Assembly: GCF_900103265.1 (NCBI RefSeq)
Contig: NZ_FMWX01000001.1
Coordinates: 873,753 to 937,752 of the forward strand
Source: Sphingomonas sp. NFR15
GTDB taxonomy: Bacteria; Pseudomonadota; Alphaproteobacteria; Sphingomonadales; Sphingomonadaceae
DNA length: 64,000 nt
Direction: 5' to 3'
The notes beneath the pieces are model-generated. The model saw only the letters and a list, made by a program, of their open reading frames with translations. It was not told the origin of the DNA and ran no database searches. Both the position numbers and the translations under genes were made by a program. This document shows, one piece after another, positions 7,575-16,729 of this stretch (position 1 is its first letter; every line of letters begins with the position of its first letter).

Positions 7575-10007
7575 GTGATCACGAAATATCGAATTGTTGG
7601 ATCCGCAAGCGTCTCCATCCTGGCGCTGATGGCGGCGGCGTGCCCGGCGATGGCGGCGGCGGAGGATGTTCCGGCGGCGGTTCCGATGCCGGCGGCCGTG
7701 GCACCAGAACCCGATACGTCGGAGGCGGCACCGCCCGAGATCGTCGTGACGGCCGAACGCACCAACGTCACGCTGCAAAAGACCAATCTGTCGGTGACGG
7801 CGGTGACGGCGGACACGCTCGCCAAGAGCAACATCACCGAGATCACCGGCCTCAACGGCGCGGTGCCGGGGCTTGTCGTCGCCAAAAGCGGGGGCGGCGA
7901 GCGGCAGATTTCGATCCGCGGGATCGGCTCCGAAACGCCTGAAAATCCGCAAACCCAGCCGGGCGTCTCGGTCCATGTCGACGGCGTCTACATCTTCAAC
8001 TCGATCGCCGCGAACGCCGCGTTCATCGACGTCGCGCAAGTCGAAGTGCTGCGCGGGCCACAGGGCACGATGTACGGGCAGGGATCGACCGGCGGCACGA
8101 TCAACATCGTGTCGAAGCAGCCCGAGCTCGGCAAATGGACCGGCAACGTCGATGCCGGCTATGGCAATTACAACCTCGTCAAGACCGATGGCGCGCTCAA
8201 CGTGCCGATCGGCGACACGATCGCCATCCGTGGCGCGATCCAATATTACAATCACGACGGGTACGCCAAGGCGACCAAGGTCGCCGGCCAGCCCGATTAC
8301 CAGCTCGACAACGCCAACGATCTCGGCGGCAAACTGTCGCTCAAATGGCAGCCGGCCGATAACGTTTCGCTGCTGCTGAGCACGATCCAGTATCGCGGCG
8401 ACGCGAACGCGCCGGCGCAGAAGAACATCCTCGATCCAGAACCCGATCCCCGTGTGCTGACGCAGGATTACCCTGGCAAGTCGTACATCCGCACGCAGCT
8501 TTATTACGGCGTGCTCAAGTTCGACATGGGGCCGGTGGTGTTCAATTCGATCACCGGGTATCAGAAGCTGCGCAGCATCCAGTCCTGGGACGGCGACGGT
8601 CTCGACACTGATCTGTTCTACGCGCTGACCAACGGTCAGGCGCCGGGCGCGGGGGTAAAGTACGATCACATCGCGACATGGACGCAGAACACCGAAAGCT
8701 GGACGCAGGAGTACAATCTCGCTTCCAACACGGACGGACGGCTGCGCTGGATCGTCGGCGGCGTGTATCTGCATTCGACGAACAACAGCTACATCAACGA
8801 GTTCCGATCGAATGAGGGGAACGGGCTGAATGCCGCGCTGCCCGTCTCGGCGGCGTATAACGACCCGTTGGTGAAGACCATTACATATGCCGAACTCTCG
8901 GCGGTCACGCGTGAGGCCTATGCCGGTTACGCGCAGGGCACCTACAAGCTGACCGACCGGCTCTCGTTCACGGCGGGCATCCGCTACAATCATGACACCT
9001 ATAGCGGCGTCAGCGCCAGCCAGTCGGGGCCGACCTCGAGCAACACGTCCGGCGCTTATCTCCAGCCGAAGCCCGGGGTCGGCACCAGCACCAATCGCGT
9101 CACCGGCAAGGCGGCGCTGAACTACGATATCACCGGCACGAGCATGGTTTACGCGAGCTATACACGTGGCTTCAAACCAGGCGGGATCAACAGCTCGGCC
9201 GCGGTCGGCAACAGCTCATATACGATTTTCGGCTTCAAGGACGGGACCAAGCCGACCTTCAAGCCCGAAGAACTCGATTCATTCGAAATCGGTTCAAAGA
9301 ACCGCTTCTTCAACAACACACTTCAGCTCAACGCATCGGGCTTCTTCTACCTGTACCACAATATGCAGTTCCTCGAGGAAGATGCGGTGCTCTTCGGCAA
9401 CGGCGTCAGCAACGCGCCCGAAGCGCAGGTGCTCGGCGCCGAGATCGAAGCGGACTGGCACCCCACCCGGCATCTGCGCTTCGAAGGATCGCTGTCGCTG
9501 CTGCACAGCGAGTTCACCAGCGATTATTACGCGCTTGATCCCACCAAAGCGCGCAACGCGCAAATCGCCGCTGGCTATGCCGGCGTCGGCGGGTTCTACT
9601 CCAACTTCTACCTCGCAACGCTCGCGCGGGAAGCGGCGCGGGTCAATATCAACGGCAACAAGCTGCCCAAGATGCCGACCGTGCAAGGCTCGGTGGCGGC
9701 ATCCTGGACCGGAGAGGTCGGCCCCGGCGAGTTCACCGCGCGCGCTCAGTACATCTATCGTGGCGGTTACAATTCACGCGTGTTCGCCGATCCGGTCGCC
9801 GACAAGACGCCGAACTATTCGCAGGTCAATCTGTTCGCCAATTACGACTTCGCCAACAGCGGATTCCACGCCTCGGTGACGGTGACCAACCTGTTCGACG
9901 AGGCCGGCGTCAACTCACGCTTCACCGATCCTTATGGGAGCGGCCAGGTGTCCAACACCTACATCCCGCCGCGCCAGGCGATCTTTTCGCTCGGATACCG
10001 GTTCTGA
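7575..10007 (+). CDS. TonB-dependent outer-membrane receptor
   Basis: An 810-residue outer-membrane barrel that imports a ligand using TonB/ExbBD energy. A signal peptide (hydrophobic stretch about residues 8-25, ending PAMAAAED) is followed by EIVVTAER, a plug domain with VEVLRGPQGTMYGQGSTGG and INIVSKQP, then a long beta barrel closing in IFSLGYRF with the C-terminal aromatic. I choose GTG 7575, which has GGGGG six bases upstream and gives a clean signal peptide. The ORF stays open back to 7533. There is no N-terminal STN domain, so it is not of the sigma-signalling type. Neighbours (ribokinase, TauD enzymes, amidohydrolases, RutA/B-like) suggest a nucleoside- or N-heterocycle-like ligand, which is inference only. 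Confidence 0.92.
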   Translation: MITKYRIVGSASVSILALMAAACPAMAAAEDVPAAVPMPAAVAPEPDTSEAAPPEIVVTAERTNVTLQKTNLSVTAVTADTLAKSNITEITGLNGAVPGLVVAKSGGGERQISIRGIGSETPENPQTQPGVSVHVDGVYIFNSIAANAAFIDVAQVEVLRGPQGTMYGQGSTGGTINIVSKQPELGKWTGNVDAGYGNYNLVKTDGALNVPIGDTIAIRGAIQYYNHDGYAKATKVAGQPDYQLDNANDLGGKLSLKWQPADNVSLLLSTIQYRGDANAPAQKNILDPEPDPRVLTQDYPGKSYIRTQLYYGVLKFDMGPVVFNSITGYQKLRSIQSWDGDGLDTDLFYALTNGQAPGAGVKYDHIATWTQNTESWTQEYNLASNTDGRLRWIVGGVYLHSTNNSYINEFRSNEGNGLNAALPVSAAYNDPLVKTITYAELSAVTREAYAGYAQGTYKLTDRLSFTAGIRYNHDTYSGVSASQSGPTSSNTSGAYLQPKPGVGTSTNRVTGKAALNYDITGTSMVYASYTRGFKPGGINSSAAVGNSSYTIFGFKDGTKPTFKPEELDSFEIGSKNRFFNNTLQLNASGFFYLYHNMQFLEEDAVLFGNGVSNAPEAQVLGAEIEADWHPTRHLRFEGSLSLLHSEFTSDYYALDPTKARNAQIAAGYAGVGGFYSNFYLATLAREAARVNINGNKLPKMPTVQGSVAASWTGEVGPGEFTARAQYIYRGGYNSRVFADPVADKTPNYSQVNLFANYDFANSGFHASVTVTNLFDEAGVNSRFTDPYGSGQVSNTYIPPRQAIFSLGYRF

Positions 10008-10042
10008 CCGACCCGCGGGAAGCCTGCTCCCGCGTCGCTTAT

Positions 10043-10076
10043 GGCCGCCGCCTTCGGGCGGCGGCCACTCTTTTTT
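10043..10076 (+). terminator. Rho-independent terminator after the TonB receptor
   Basis: A perfect 10-bp stem GGCCGCCGCC / GGCGGCGGCC with a TTCG tetraloop (10043-10066) is followed by ACTC and six T residues (10071-10076). It lies 35 bases after the receptor stop and 124 bases before the ribokinase start, so the receptor probably forms its own transcript. Confidence 0.9.
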
Positions 10077-10199
10077 GGGGCGCAGCGGCCGATGGTCTCC
10101 CGTTTTGATGGTAACGGAATTGAAATTTGTCGTGATCGGCACCGGCGGTGAATCGCGGATGGCGACCGGGAATGATCCCATTGCCTCGAAGGGCTTCGC

Positions 10200-11138
10200 A
10201 TGAGCGTCACGGTGTTCGGCTCTCTCAATCTCGATATCGCCCTGCGCTTGCCGGCAAGGGCGGCCTGGGGGCAGACCCTGCTGGTCGATGAGAGCGCGCA
10301 GGCGGTCGGCGGCAAGGGACTGAACCAGGCGATCGCCGCCGCGCGCTTCGGGTCATCGACGCGGATGGCGGGCGCGGTGGGCAGAGACGCGGCGGGCGAG
10401 ATGCTGTGCGCCGCGTTGGCGGCCGAGGGTGTCGATATCGCGAATGTCGAGATGCTCGACGGGGTCGGCAGCGGACGCGCCACGATCCTGATCGAACCGG
10501 CGGGCGACAACATGATCGTGGTCGAAACGGCCGCGAACGCGCATGCGCGCGCCGAGACCGGACTGGCCGCGCTCGATCGCGACAGCCGGGTGCTGCTGGT
10601 CCAGTTGGAGACCGACGTGGATGCGGGCGCGGCGATGTTCGCGAACCCAGCGACCGCGTCGTTGTGCAAGATCCTCAACGCCGCGCCGGCGATACCAGCG
10701 GGCGCGGCACTGTTCGATCTGGCCGACGTGCTGATCTTCAATCAGACCGAGTTCGCCGATTATCTGGCGCTCGATCGCGAGCCGGCGAGTATCGACGACG
10801 TACTGGTCGCCCGCCGCCTGCTCACCCGTCCCGACCAGGCGGTCATCGTCACGCTCGGCGCGATCGGATCGGCGATGGTCTGGGCCGAGCGCTCGGTCTT
10901 CGCACCGGCGTTTCCGGCGGAGACGGTGATCGACACCAGCGGCGCGGGCGACTGCTTCTGCGGCGTCGTGGCGGCATGCATCGACCAGGGAACCGCGCCG
11001 GAACAGGCGTTGCGTCTGGCCAACGCCGCCGCGTCGATCGCGGTCGGCCGGCACGGCGCCGCGCCATCGATGCCGAAGCGCGCCGAAGTGGCGGCGCTGC
11101 TCGGCGCCGCGATCAAGCATTTGGATGGTGGGAGATGA
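10200..11138 (+). CDS. PfkB-family sugar kinase, ribokinase-like
   Basis: Predicted ATP-dependent kinase of ribose or a related furanose, cytoplasmic, 312 residues. The N-terminal ribokinase signature is seen in GGKGLNQAIAAARFG. The C-terminal PfkB signature DTSGAGDCFCG holds the catalytic Asp (about residue 245). The start GSLNLDI is typical of ribokinases. The stop overlaps the ribosome binding region of the next gene (GGGAG at 11130-11134), so the two are co-transcribed. In this setting it may handle ribose released from a nucleoside, but no nucleoside hydrolase or phosphorylase is visible here. Confidence 0.85.
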   Translation: MSVTVFGSLNLDIALRLPARAAWGQTLLVDESAQAVGGKGLNQAIAAARFGSSTRMAGAVGRDAAGEMLCAALAAEGVDIANVEMLDGVGSGRATILIEPAGDNMIVVETAANAHARAETGLAALDRDSRVLLVQLETDVDAGAAMFANPATASLCKILNAAPAIPAGAALFDLADVLIFNQTEFADYLALDREPASIDDVLVARRLLTRPDQAVIVTLGAIGSAMVWAERSVFAPAFPAETVIDTSGAGDCFCGVVAACIDQGTAPEQALRLANAAASIAVGRHGAAPSMPKRAEVAALLGAAIKHLDGGR

Positions 11139-11139
11139 A

Positions 11140-11994
11140 ATGATGGACATTGCCTTGCAGGAACACCCGCACGCCGCCACGCGCTATCGGCACATCAGCG
11201 TGGCACCGCTCAATCCGACGATCGGCGCGGTGGTGGGCGGAGTGGACCTGACCATGCCGTTTGGCGAAGATGTCGCCGATGAGCTTCGCCGTGTCCTCGC
11301 CGAGCATCTGGTGATCTTCTTCCACGATCAACCGATCGATTTCGACGCGCATCGCCGGCTCGCGGCGGTGTTCGGCGAGGCGCATGTCGCGCCCAGCACG
11401 GTGCCGTGGCAGGTGCCGGGCTATCCCGAGATCACCAAAATGCACGCCGACGCCAACTCCACCTTCGTCGCCGGCGAGGACTGGCATTCGGATATGAGCT
11501 GCGATCCCGCTCCGCCGATGGGATCGATCCTGTACCTCCACACATTGCCCACGCTCGGCGGCGACACGGTGTTTTCGAGCATGTACGCCGCCTATGATGC
11601 GCTGTCCGAGGGGATGAAGGCGCGGATCGCCGGGCTGCGCGCGGTCCATGACGGCGTAAAGGCGTTCGGCGATATCGTGCCCGAGGGCATGGCGCTGCCA
11701 CGCTCGTCGCATCCGGTGGTGCGCACGCACCCGGTGACGGGGCGCAAGGCGCTCTACGTCAACCGCAGCTACACGACGCGGATCGAAGGCCTGTCCGAGC
11801 GCGAGAGTGACGCGCTGCTCGCCTTCCTCAACGAGCATGTCCAGAACCCGATGTTCCAGTGCCGCTTCACCTGGCGCCCCCACGCGATCGCGGTCTGGGA
11901 CAATCGCTGCAGCCAGCACATGGCGATCTGGGACTATTTCCCGCAGGTGCGGTCGGGTTACCGCATCCAGGTCAAGGGCGAGGTTCCCGAATAA
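11140..11994 (+). CDS. TauD/TfdA-family 2-oxoglutarate dioxygenase (copy 1 of a paralogous pair)
   Basis: A 284-residue Fe(II)/2-oxoglutarate oxygenase close in type to taurine and 2,4-D dioxygenases. The iron ligands are His and Asp in EDWHSDMSCD and a distal His in WDNRCSQHMAIWDY; the 2-oxoglutarate Arg is in VRSGYRIQV. ATG 11140 follows GGGAG with five bases between, just behind the kinase stop. The protein is strikingly similar to the product of 41221-42036 (shared stretches include VAGEDWHSDMSCDP and GGDTVFSSMYAAYDALSE), and both lie beside a TRZ/ATZ amidohydrolase and an MFS carrier. The true substrate is unknown; sulfonate or ether cleavage is only the family precedent. Confidence 0.88.
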   Translation: MMDIALQEHPHAATRYRHISVAPLNPTIGAVVGGVDLTMPFGEDVADELRRVLAEHLVIFFHDQPIDFDAHRRLAAVFGEAHVAPSTVPWQVPGYPEITKMHADANSTFVAGEDWHSDMSCDPAPPMGSILYLHTLPTLGGDTVFSSMYAAYDALSEGMKARIAGLRAVHDGVKAFGDIVPEGMALPRSSHPVVRTHPVTGRKALYVNRSYTTRIEGLSERESDALLAFLNEHVQNPMFQCRFTWRPHAIAVWDNRCSQHMAIWDYFPQVRSGYRIQVKGEVPE

Positions 11995-12020
11995 CGTACG
12001 CGATCGCGCGTCGCTCAAAG

Positions 12021-12057
12021 GAGGGCAGCCGGCACGATCCGGCTGCCCTCTTTCGTT
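12021..12057. terminator. Bidirectional terminator between convergent genes
   Basis: A 12-bp perfect stem GAGGGCAGCCGG / CCGGCTGCCCTC (12021-12032 and 12039-12050) with a six-base loop is followed by TTTCGTTT. It sits between the stop of the TauD-like gene and the stop of the convergent MFS gene and can serve both. Confidence 0.85.
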
Positions 12058-13302
12058 TCAGCCCTCCAGCGGTTCGGCGGCGCCGAACCCGGCGAGATGC
12101 GCGGTTACGCCGCGCGGCTGCGGCTTGCGCAGCATCGCGACCAGCGCGAACAGGACCAGGCTCACGCCTGCCAGCGCATAGAAGATGCCCGAGAAACTGC
12201 CGGTCTGATCGCGGACCATGCCGCCCAAGGCCGGTCCGAGCGCGGCGGAGGTCGAAACCGCGGTCATGATCGAATACAGCTCCAGCGCGGCGCGACGGCC
12301 GAAATATTCCTGAAGCAGCATGATCGTGCTGACATAGCTGAAGCCGAGGCCCCCGCCGAACGCCAGCAGCCAGACGACCAGCACGCCTGAGCCGTTGGCC
12401 AGCGCCAATGTCGCCGCCGAAAGCGCGAGCGTGCCGAGCGAGAACATTGTCAGCACGCGCGGCGAGGTCTTCTCGCCGATCACGCCGGCAAGCGCCGAGC
12501 CGATCGCGCAGACCAATGCCGACAGGCTGATGAACTGGGTCGCCTGATCCGCCGCCAAGCCGTGCTCGAGCAGATGCTGATAGGCGAAGCTGTGCGTCGT
12601 GGTGTTGATCGCGAGGCACGCGGTATAGGCGAAGATCACCACCCAGAATTGCGGCGTTGCGAGCGCATCGCGGACTTTCCAGCCGGAGGACGCGGGCGCC
12701 GGCTCGGCGCTTTGCTCCGCAGTCGGTCGCGCGATGGCGAGCCGGCTGGTGATAAGGACAGACAGTCCACCGATCACCACCGCGCCCAGCCCAAGCATCA
12801 GCCAGTACAGCCGCCACGACAGGCCGGCGGATTGCGACACGTAATAGAGCAGCGGGCCGAACACCGCGCCGAGGTTGCCGATCGTGAAATACACGCCCAG
12901 CGCGGTCGAGCGGCGGTTGAAGATGCTGGAGAGCACATGCACCGCCGGCACGGTGCCGCAGAAGCAGAACCCCACGCCCAGTAGCGTCGTGCCGAGATAA
13001 TAAGCGGCGACGCCGGTCGCGAGGTACAGCAACCCGAACCCGGCCAGCAACACCGCCGTACCGGCGAGCATGGTCCGCGCCACGCCGAGCTTGCGGACGG
13101 TATAGGCGGGCGCGAGGCTGAGGAGGCCGCACGCCACCCCGAGCAAGGTGAAGCCGAACCCGGCTTGCGCCCAGCTCATGCCGAAATCCTTGACCATCGC
13201 CGGCAACACCATGCCCAGCGAGTTGAAGGTGCCTGCGGTCAGCAGGAAATAGAGCAGGCTGAGGATCAGCAGAACGGCGTAGTTGATCGGCTTGCTACTC
13301 AT
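12058..13302 (-). CDS. MFS transporter
   Basis: A 414-residue inner-membrane carrier with about twelve hydrophobic segments and the MFS loop motif shape after helix 2 (AYTVRKLGVAR). It resembles the oxalate/formate-antiporter and monocarboxylate branch of the superfamily. It is the last gene of a minus-strand operon, 45 bases behind the amidohydrolase, and probably moves the substrate or an acidic product of the RutA/RutB/amidohydrolase pathway. An MFS carrier occupies the equivalent place in the paralogous set at 39833-43253. Substrate cannot be read from sequence. Confidence 0.88.
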   Translation of the reverse strand: MSSKPINYAVLLILSLLYFLLTAGTFNSLGMVLPAMVKDFGMSWAQAGFGFTLLGVACGLLSLAPAYTVRKLGVARTMLAGTAVLLAGFGLLYLATGVAAYYLGTTLLGVGFCFCGTVPAVHVLSSIFNRRSTALGVYFTIGNLGAVFGPLLYYVSQSAGLSWRLYWLMLGLGAVVIGGLSVLITSRLAIARPTAEQSAEPAPASSGWKVRDALATPQFWVVIFAYTACLAINTTTHSFAYQHLLEHGLAADQATQFISLSALVCAIGSALAGVIGEKTSPRVLTMFSLGTLALSAATLALANGSGVLVVWLLAFGGGLGFSYVSTIMLLQEYFGRRAALELYSIMTAVSTSAALGPALGGMVRDQTGSFSGIFYALAGVSLVLFALVAMLRKPQPRGVTAHLAGFGAAEPLEG

Positions 13303-13347
13303 GCCTGGCGCCTTTCACAGCGGGTCGAAGAAGGAAGGATCGGCGCA

Positions 13348-14751
13348 TCACAGCACCGGCCATGCGCTTGGAACGGTCTTGCCCGCTCGCGCGAGCAGGG
13401 CGGGGGCGGTCGCTTCGACCTCGGCGAGCAGTTCGGCCTCGTCGATCAGCGCCGCGCGATAGTCTTCGACGACCCGCCGGCCGTCCACCCAGACGCTGTG
13501 CACGCCACGCCCGTCCGCCGACCAGACGAGCTGGTTGACGACGTTGAGCAGCGGCGTCCACTCCGGCCGGTCGCGATCGTGCGCGACGAAATCGGCTTTC
13601 TTGCCGGGTTCGAGCGAACCGATCAGGTGGCTCATCCGCGCTCCGGCGGCGCCGTTGAGCGTCGCGCATTCGAGGACGTCATAGGCCGAGAACAGGCTGC
13701 CATCGCGGCGCGAATCCTTGAACAGCCCGGCGGTGACGAACATCGCCCGCATCATGTCGGCGGAATTGCCGTTGTTGTTGCCGTCGGTGCCGAGCTGGAT
13801 CGGCACGCCCGCCGCCGCCATTTCGGGGAACAGCCCCGAGTGGCTGGCCCCATAGGCGCCCTTCATCGCCGTCATCGGGCAATGCGTGACGTGCGTGCCG
13901 CTCTGCGCGAGCAAATCGACCTCGTGCACGTCGAGATAGATCGCGTGCGTCAGCGAGAGATGCGGGCCGAGCGCGCCGATATCGGCGAGGTGGGCGATCG
14001 GGCGCTTGCCCGTGGTGGCGAGATAGAAGTCGGGATCGGCGGGATCGGGACTCATATGCGCGGTGACGCCAGCGCCGAATTCATGCGCGAGCGCGGTCGC
14101 GGCGCGCCACAGATCGTCGGTCGCGAGCGAATGGCCGACCAGCGCGGGCCAGGCGGCGAGCAAGGGATCGCCGTGGCACGGATAGCGTTCGACCTCGCTA
14201 TGAAGCCCCGCGATCGCGGCGCGGGTGAGCGCGGCCTGATTTTCATGCGGCGCGAAGGCGCGATCCTGCGTCCAGCGCCCGATCCGGCCACGGATGCCGG
14301 TTTCGGCGAGGCCATCATAGACCGCGTCGAGATCGAGAATCGTGCCCGCCTCGATGAAACAGGTGGTGCCGGTGCGCAGCATCTCGAGCGCGGCGAAGCG
14401 CGCCGACAGCCGTTCCTCCTGCGGGGTCTGCGCCTGATAGGTCGGGATCAGCCAGCCGAGCACGTTGGTTTCCCAATCGGCATCGTCGGGCACCGCGCCG
14501 CGCGTGATCGGCTCGCCGGTGATGTGGACGTGGCAATTGACGAAGCCCGGCGTCAGCACGAAGCGCGATCCGTCGATCGTCTCGCGCGGCGACACCGCCG
14601 CCGCCACCTCGGCGCTCGGGCCGACCGCGTGGATGCGGTCGCCGACCACCGCGACCGCGCCATCGCGGTAGATGCGGCGTTCGGCATCCATCGTGACGAC
14701 CCAGCCGCCCCGGATGAGCAGATCGACGGGCGTGGCGTGCGGGTCGCTCAC
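13348..14751 (-). CDS. TRZ/ATZ-type metal-dependent amidohydrolase (copy 1)
   Basis: A 467-residue amidohydrolase of the triazine/guanine deaminase (AtzB/TrzN/SsnA) branch, expected to hydrolyse C-N bonds of a ring or amidine. Metal ligands are visible: H-x-H in NCHVHITGE, His in VGHSLATDD, His in LTHAIYLD and Asp in LGTDGNNNG. The N-terminal LLIRGGWVVTMDAE and C-terminal VWSADGRGVHSVWVDG form the composite beta-sandwich domain. The start overlaps the stop of the RutB-like gene by four bases, showing translational coupling. It is paralogous to 39833-41203. Substrate unknown. Confidence 0.88.
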   Translation of the reverse strand: MSDPHATPVDLLIRGGWVVTMDAERRIYRDGAVAVVGDRIHAVGPSAEVAAAVSPRETIDGSRFVLTPGFVNCHVHITGEPITRGAVPDDADWETNVLGWLIPTYQAQTPQEERLSARFAALEMLRTGTTCFIEAGTILDLDAVYDGLAETGIRGRIGRWTQDRAFAPHENQAALTRAAIAGLHSEVERYPCHGDPLLAAWPALVGHSLATDDLWRAATALAHEFGAGVTAHMSPDPADPDFYLATTGKRPIAHLADIGALGPHLSLTHAIYLDVHEVDLLAQSGTHVTHCPMTAMKGAYGASHSGLFPEMAAAGVPIQLGTDGNNNGNSADMMRAMFVTAGLFKDSRRDGSLFSAYDVLECATLNGAAGARMSHLIGSLEPGKKADFVAHDRDRPEWTPLLNVVNQLVWSADGRGVHSVWVDGRRVVEDYRAALIDEAELLAEVEATAPALLARAGKTVPSAWPVL

Positions 14752-15392
14752 GCCAGCCAGGCCGCGACCACGGCGTCGGTCGTCACCAGCAGCGAGGTGT
14801 GGCTCGCCAGCGCCTTGAGCGCGCCGCTATGCACATCCGGCTCGAAGCTGGCGCAGGCGTCCGACACGACGAAGGTGTGGAAATCGCGATGGAACGCGTC
14901 GCGGGCGGTCGAGTCGACGCAGCAGTCCGTGGTCAGCCCGGTCAACACCAGCGTATCGATGCCGCGCGCGCGCAATTTCTGCTCGAAATCGGTGCCGTGG
15001 AAACTCGAATAGACGAGCTTTTCAACCTCGATATCGCCGGGTTCGGGCTGGACGCGGTAATACGCCTCGCCGCCGCCGCCGACACGGCAGATCCCGGCGT
15101 CGCCCGGCGTCCCCTTGCGCGCCATCCATGTCTTCAGCGCGTTCGAATCGGTTTCCGGCCGCGTCATCACCCGCATGAAGCCGACCGTCGCGCCAGCGCG
15201 GCGCGCCGCCGCGATCAGCGCTTCGATCCGGTCGATCGCGTTTTCGGCCGGGCTCATGTCGGTGCCGTAGCGGCCGATCAATCCGTCTTTGGAGGCGAAA
15301 TCGACCTGAACATCGACGACGATGAGGGCGGTGCGCGCGGGCGCGATCATGTCGCCCAGGTCGGTGACGTGCGGCAGGGCGGTGTCAGGCAT
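14748..15392 (-). CDS. Isochorismatase-family cysteine hydrolase, RutB-like
   Basis: A 214-residue cysteine hydrolase. The catalytic triad of the family is visible: Asp in VVDVQVDF, Lys in VEKLVYSSF and the nucleophilic Cys in GLTTDCCVDSTARDA. In the Rut pathway RutB cleaves the ureidoacrylate made by RutA. The same job, on the product of the neighbouring flavin oxygenase, is the natural proposal here. It overlaps the RutA-like gene by eight bases and the amidohydrolase by four. RutC, D, E and F homologues are not in the window, so the pathway may differ from uracil breakdown. Confidence 0.85.
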   Translation of the reverse strand: MPDTALPHVTDLGDMIAPARTALIVVDVQVDFASKDGLIGRYGTDMSPAENAIDRIEALIAAARRAGATVGFMRVMTRPETDSNALKTWMARKGTPGDAGICRVGGGGEAYYRVQPEPGDIEVEKLVYSSFHGTDFEQKLRARGIDTLVLTGLTTDCCVDSTARDAFHRDFHTFVVSDACASFEPDVHSGALKALASHTSLLVTTDAVVAAWLA

Positions 15393-16515
15393 CGGCCGCT
15401 TCCATCACCTTCGCCGGGAAGCGTTCGCGCAGCACCGGCAGCACCTTTTCGCCGAAGATCGGCAGCGCGGTGAGGTAATCGGGGAAGATCAGCATCAACC
15501 CGTCGAGCGAGGTCTTCTCGAAGATTTCGCTCAACCGCGCGATCACCGTCTCGGGGGTACCCATCACGTGCGGCGTCATGAAGGTGGAGCGCGCCTTCTG
15601 AACGAATGCATTCTCCTTGCCGATCTCCGCATCGAGGAAACCATAGGCCCGCATCATGCCGTACAGCGCCTCTTCGTCGAGCCCGGCGCGGAAATGCTCG
15701 GCGGTGGCCGCGGCGGCTTCGTCGGTCTCGCCGAACACGATCGTCATCATCGAATAGGTGCGGATCGTCTCGCCAAGCTCCGCCGCGCCGGCCTTGGCGT
15801 CGGCGCTGGCCTTGGCGAGTTGCGCGACATCGCCGCCCGAAAGGAACAGCGCGTCCATCTCCTGCGCGGTGAAACGCACGCCGGCCTTTGACGTGCCCGC
15901 GCACACCAGGAACGGCGGCGTCTTGGGCTTGGGATCGGACATGCAATCCTCAAGCGTGAAATACTTGCCGTGCTGCGTGACCGAATCCTCGTTCCACAGC
16001 GCCTTGATCGCCTGAATCCATTCGGTCGCGAGCACATAGCGTTCGTCATGATCAACGCCCTCGGGCCAGGCGCCCATCTGCGCGAACTCGCCCTTATAGG
16101 CGCCGGTGACGACGTTCAGCCCGGCGCGGCCGTGGCTGATCTGGTCGAGCGTCGCGATCATCTTCGCGGTGACGGCGGGGTTCTGGAGCAGGGTGTGGAC
16201 GGTCGCCCATACCTTCACCCGGCTGGTCGCCTGCGCGAGCGCCGCCATCATCATCGGCGAATCGAGCGTATGGCGCCAATGTTCGGTCCGGCCGCCGTAG
16301 CCGCGGTATTTCGCCATCGCCATGATGAAGTCGAGGCCGATCTCGTCGGCCAGCCGCGCCGCCGCCAGGTTGTAATCGTAGGAGCCGTCGAGCGGCGGGG
16401 CGTTGGACGACAGAATCCAGCCGCCATTGGCCATCGGCATGAAGATGCCGAGATCCCGCCCGCCGCTGTCCGAGGGCAAACCGAAGGTTGCGGGCCGTGG
16501 ATACGTCTTTGACAC
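15385..16515 (-). CDS. LLM-class flavin-dependent monooxygenase, RutA-like
   Basis: A 376-residue luciferase-like oxygenase that uses FMNH2 and O2. It follows RutA (pyrimidine oxygenase) along most of its length: GIFMPMANGGWILS near the start, KYRGYGGRTEHWRHTLDS, ATLDQISHGRAGLNVVTG and a PPFLVCAGTSKAG segment. I take GTG 16515 as start because AGGGG lies six bases upstream. It heads a tight operon with a RutB-like hydrolase, amidohydrolase and MFS carrier. The expected reaction is oxidative ring opening of a pyrimidine-like or other N-heterocyclic ring. A reductase partner (RutF type) is not seen nearby. Confidence 0.85.
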   Translation of the reverse strand: MSKTYPRPATFGLPSDSGGRDLGIFMPMANGGWILSSNAPPLDGSYDYNLAAARLADEIGLDFIMAMAKYRGYGGRTEHWRHTLDSPMMMAALAQATSRVKVWATVHTLLQNPAVTAKMIATLDQISHGRAGLNVVTGAYKGEFAQMGAWPEGVDHDERYVLATEWIQAIKALWNEDSVTQHGKYFTLEDCMSDPKPKTPPFLVCAGTSKAGVRFTAQEMDALFLSGGDVAQLAKASADAKAGAAELGETIRTYSMMTIVFGETDEAAAATAEHFRAGLDEEALYGMMRAYGFLDAEIGKENAFVQKARSTFMTPHVMGTPETVIARLSEIFEKTSLDGLMLIFPDYLTALPIFGEKVLPVLRERFPAKVMEAADA

Positions 16516-16729
16516 TCTAGTCCCCTGCTCATCGCGTCGCCGTGGCAAGGTATGATGGGATGCGCCGCGGTTCTTGTCGCTGCACGCCCATGCTGTTGTC
16601 TCGCCCACGCCGCGATCGATAGGTCGGCGAGATACACGTCGGGATCAAGCCTTGGGGCGTGGCGGGGCAAGATGCGGCGGCCCCGCGCGCGGTACCGTGG
16701 CAAGGGCAGACAAGAAGGGGGCGGCGCGT

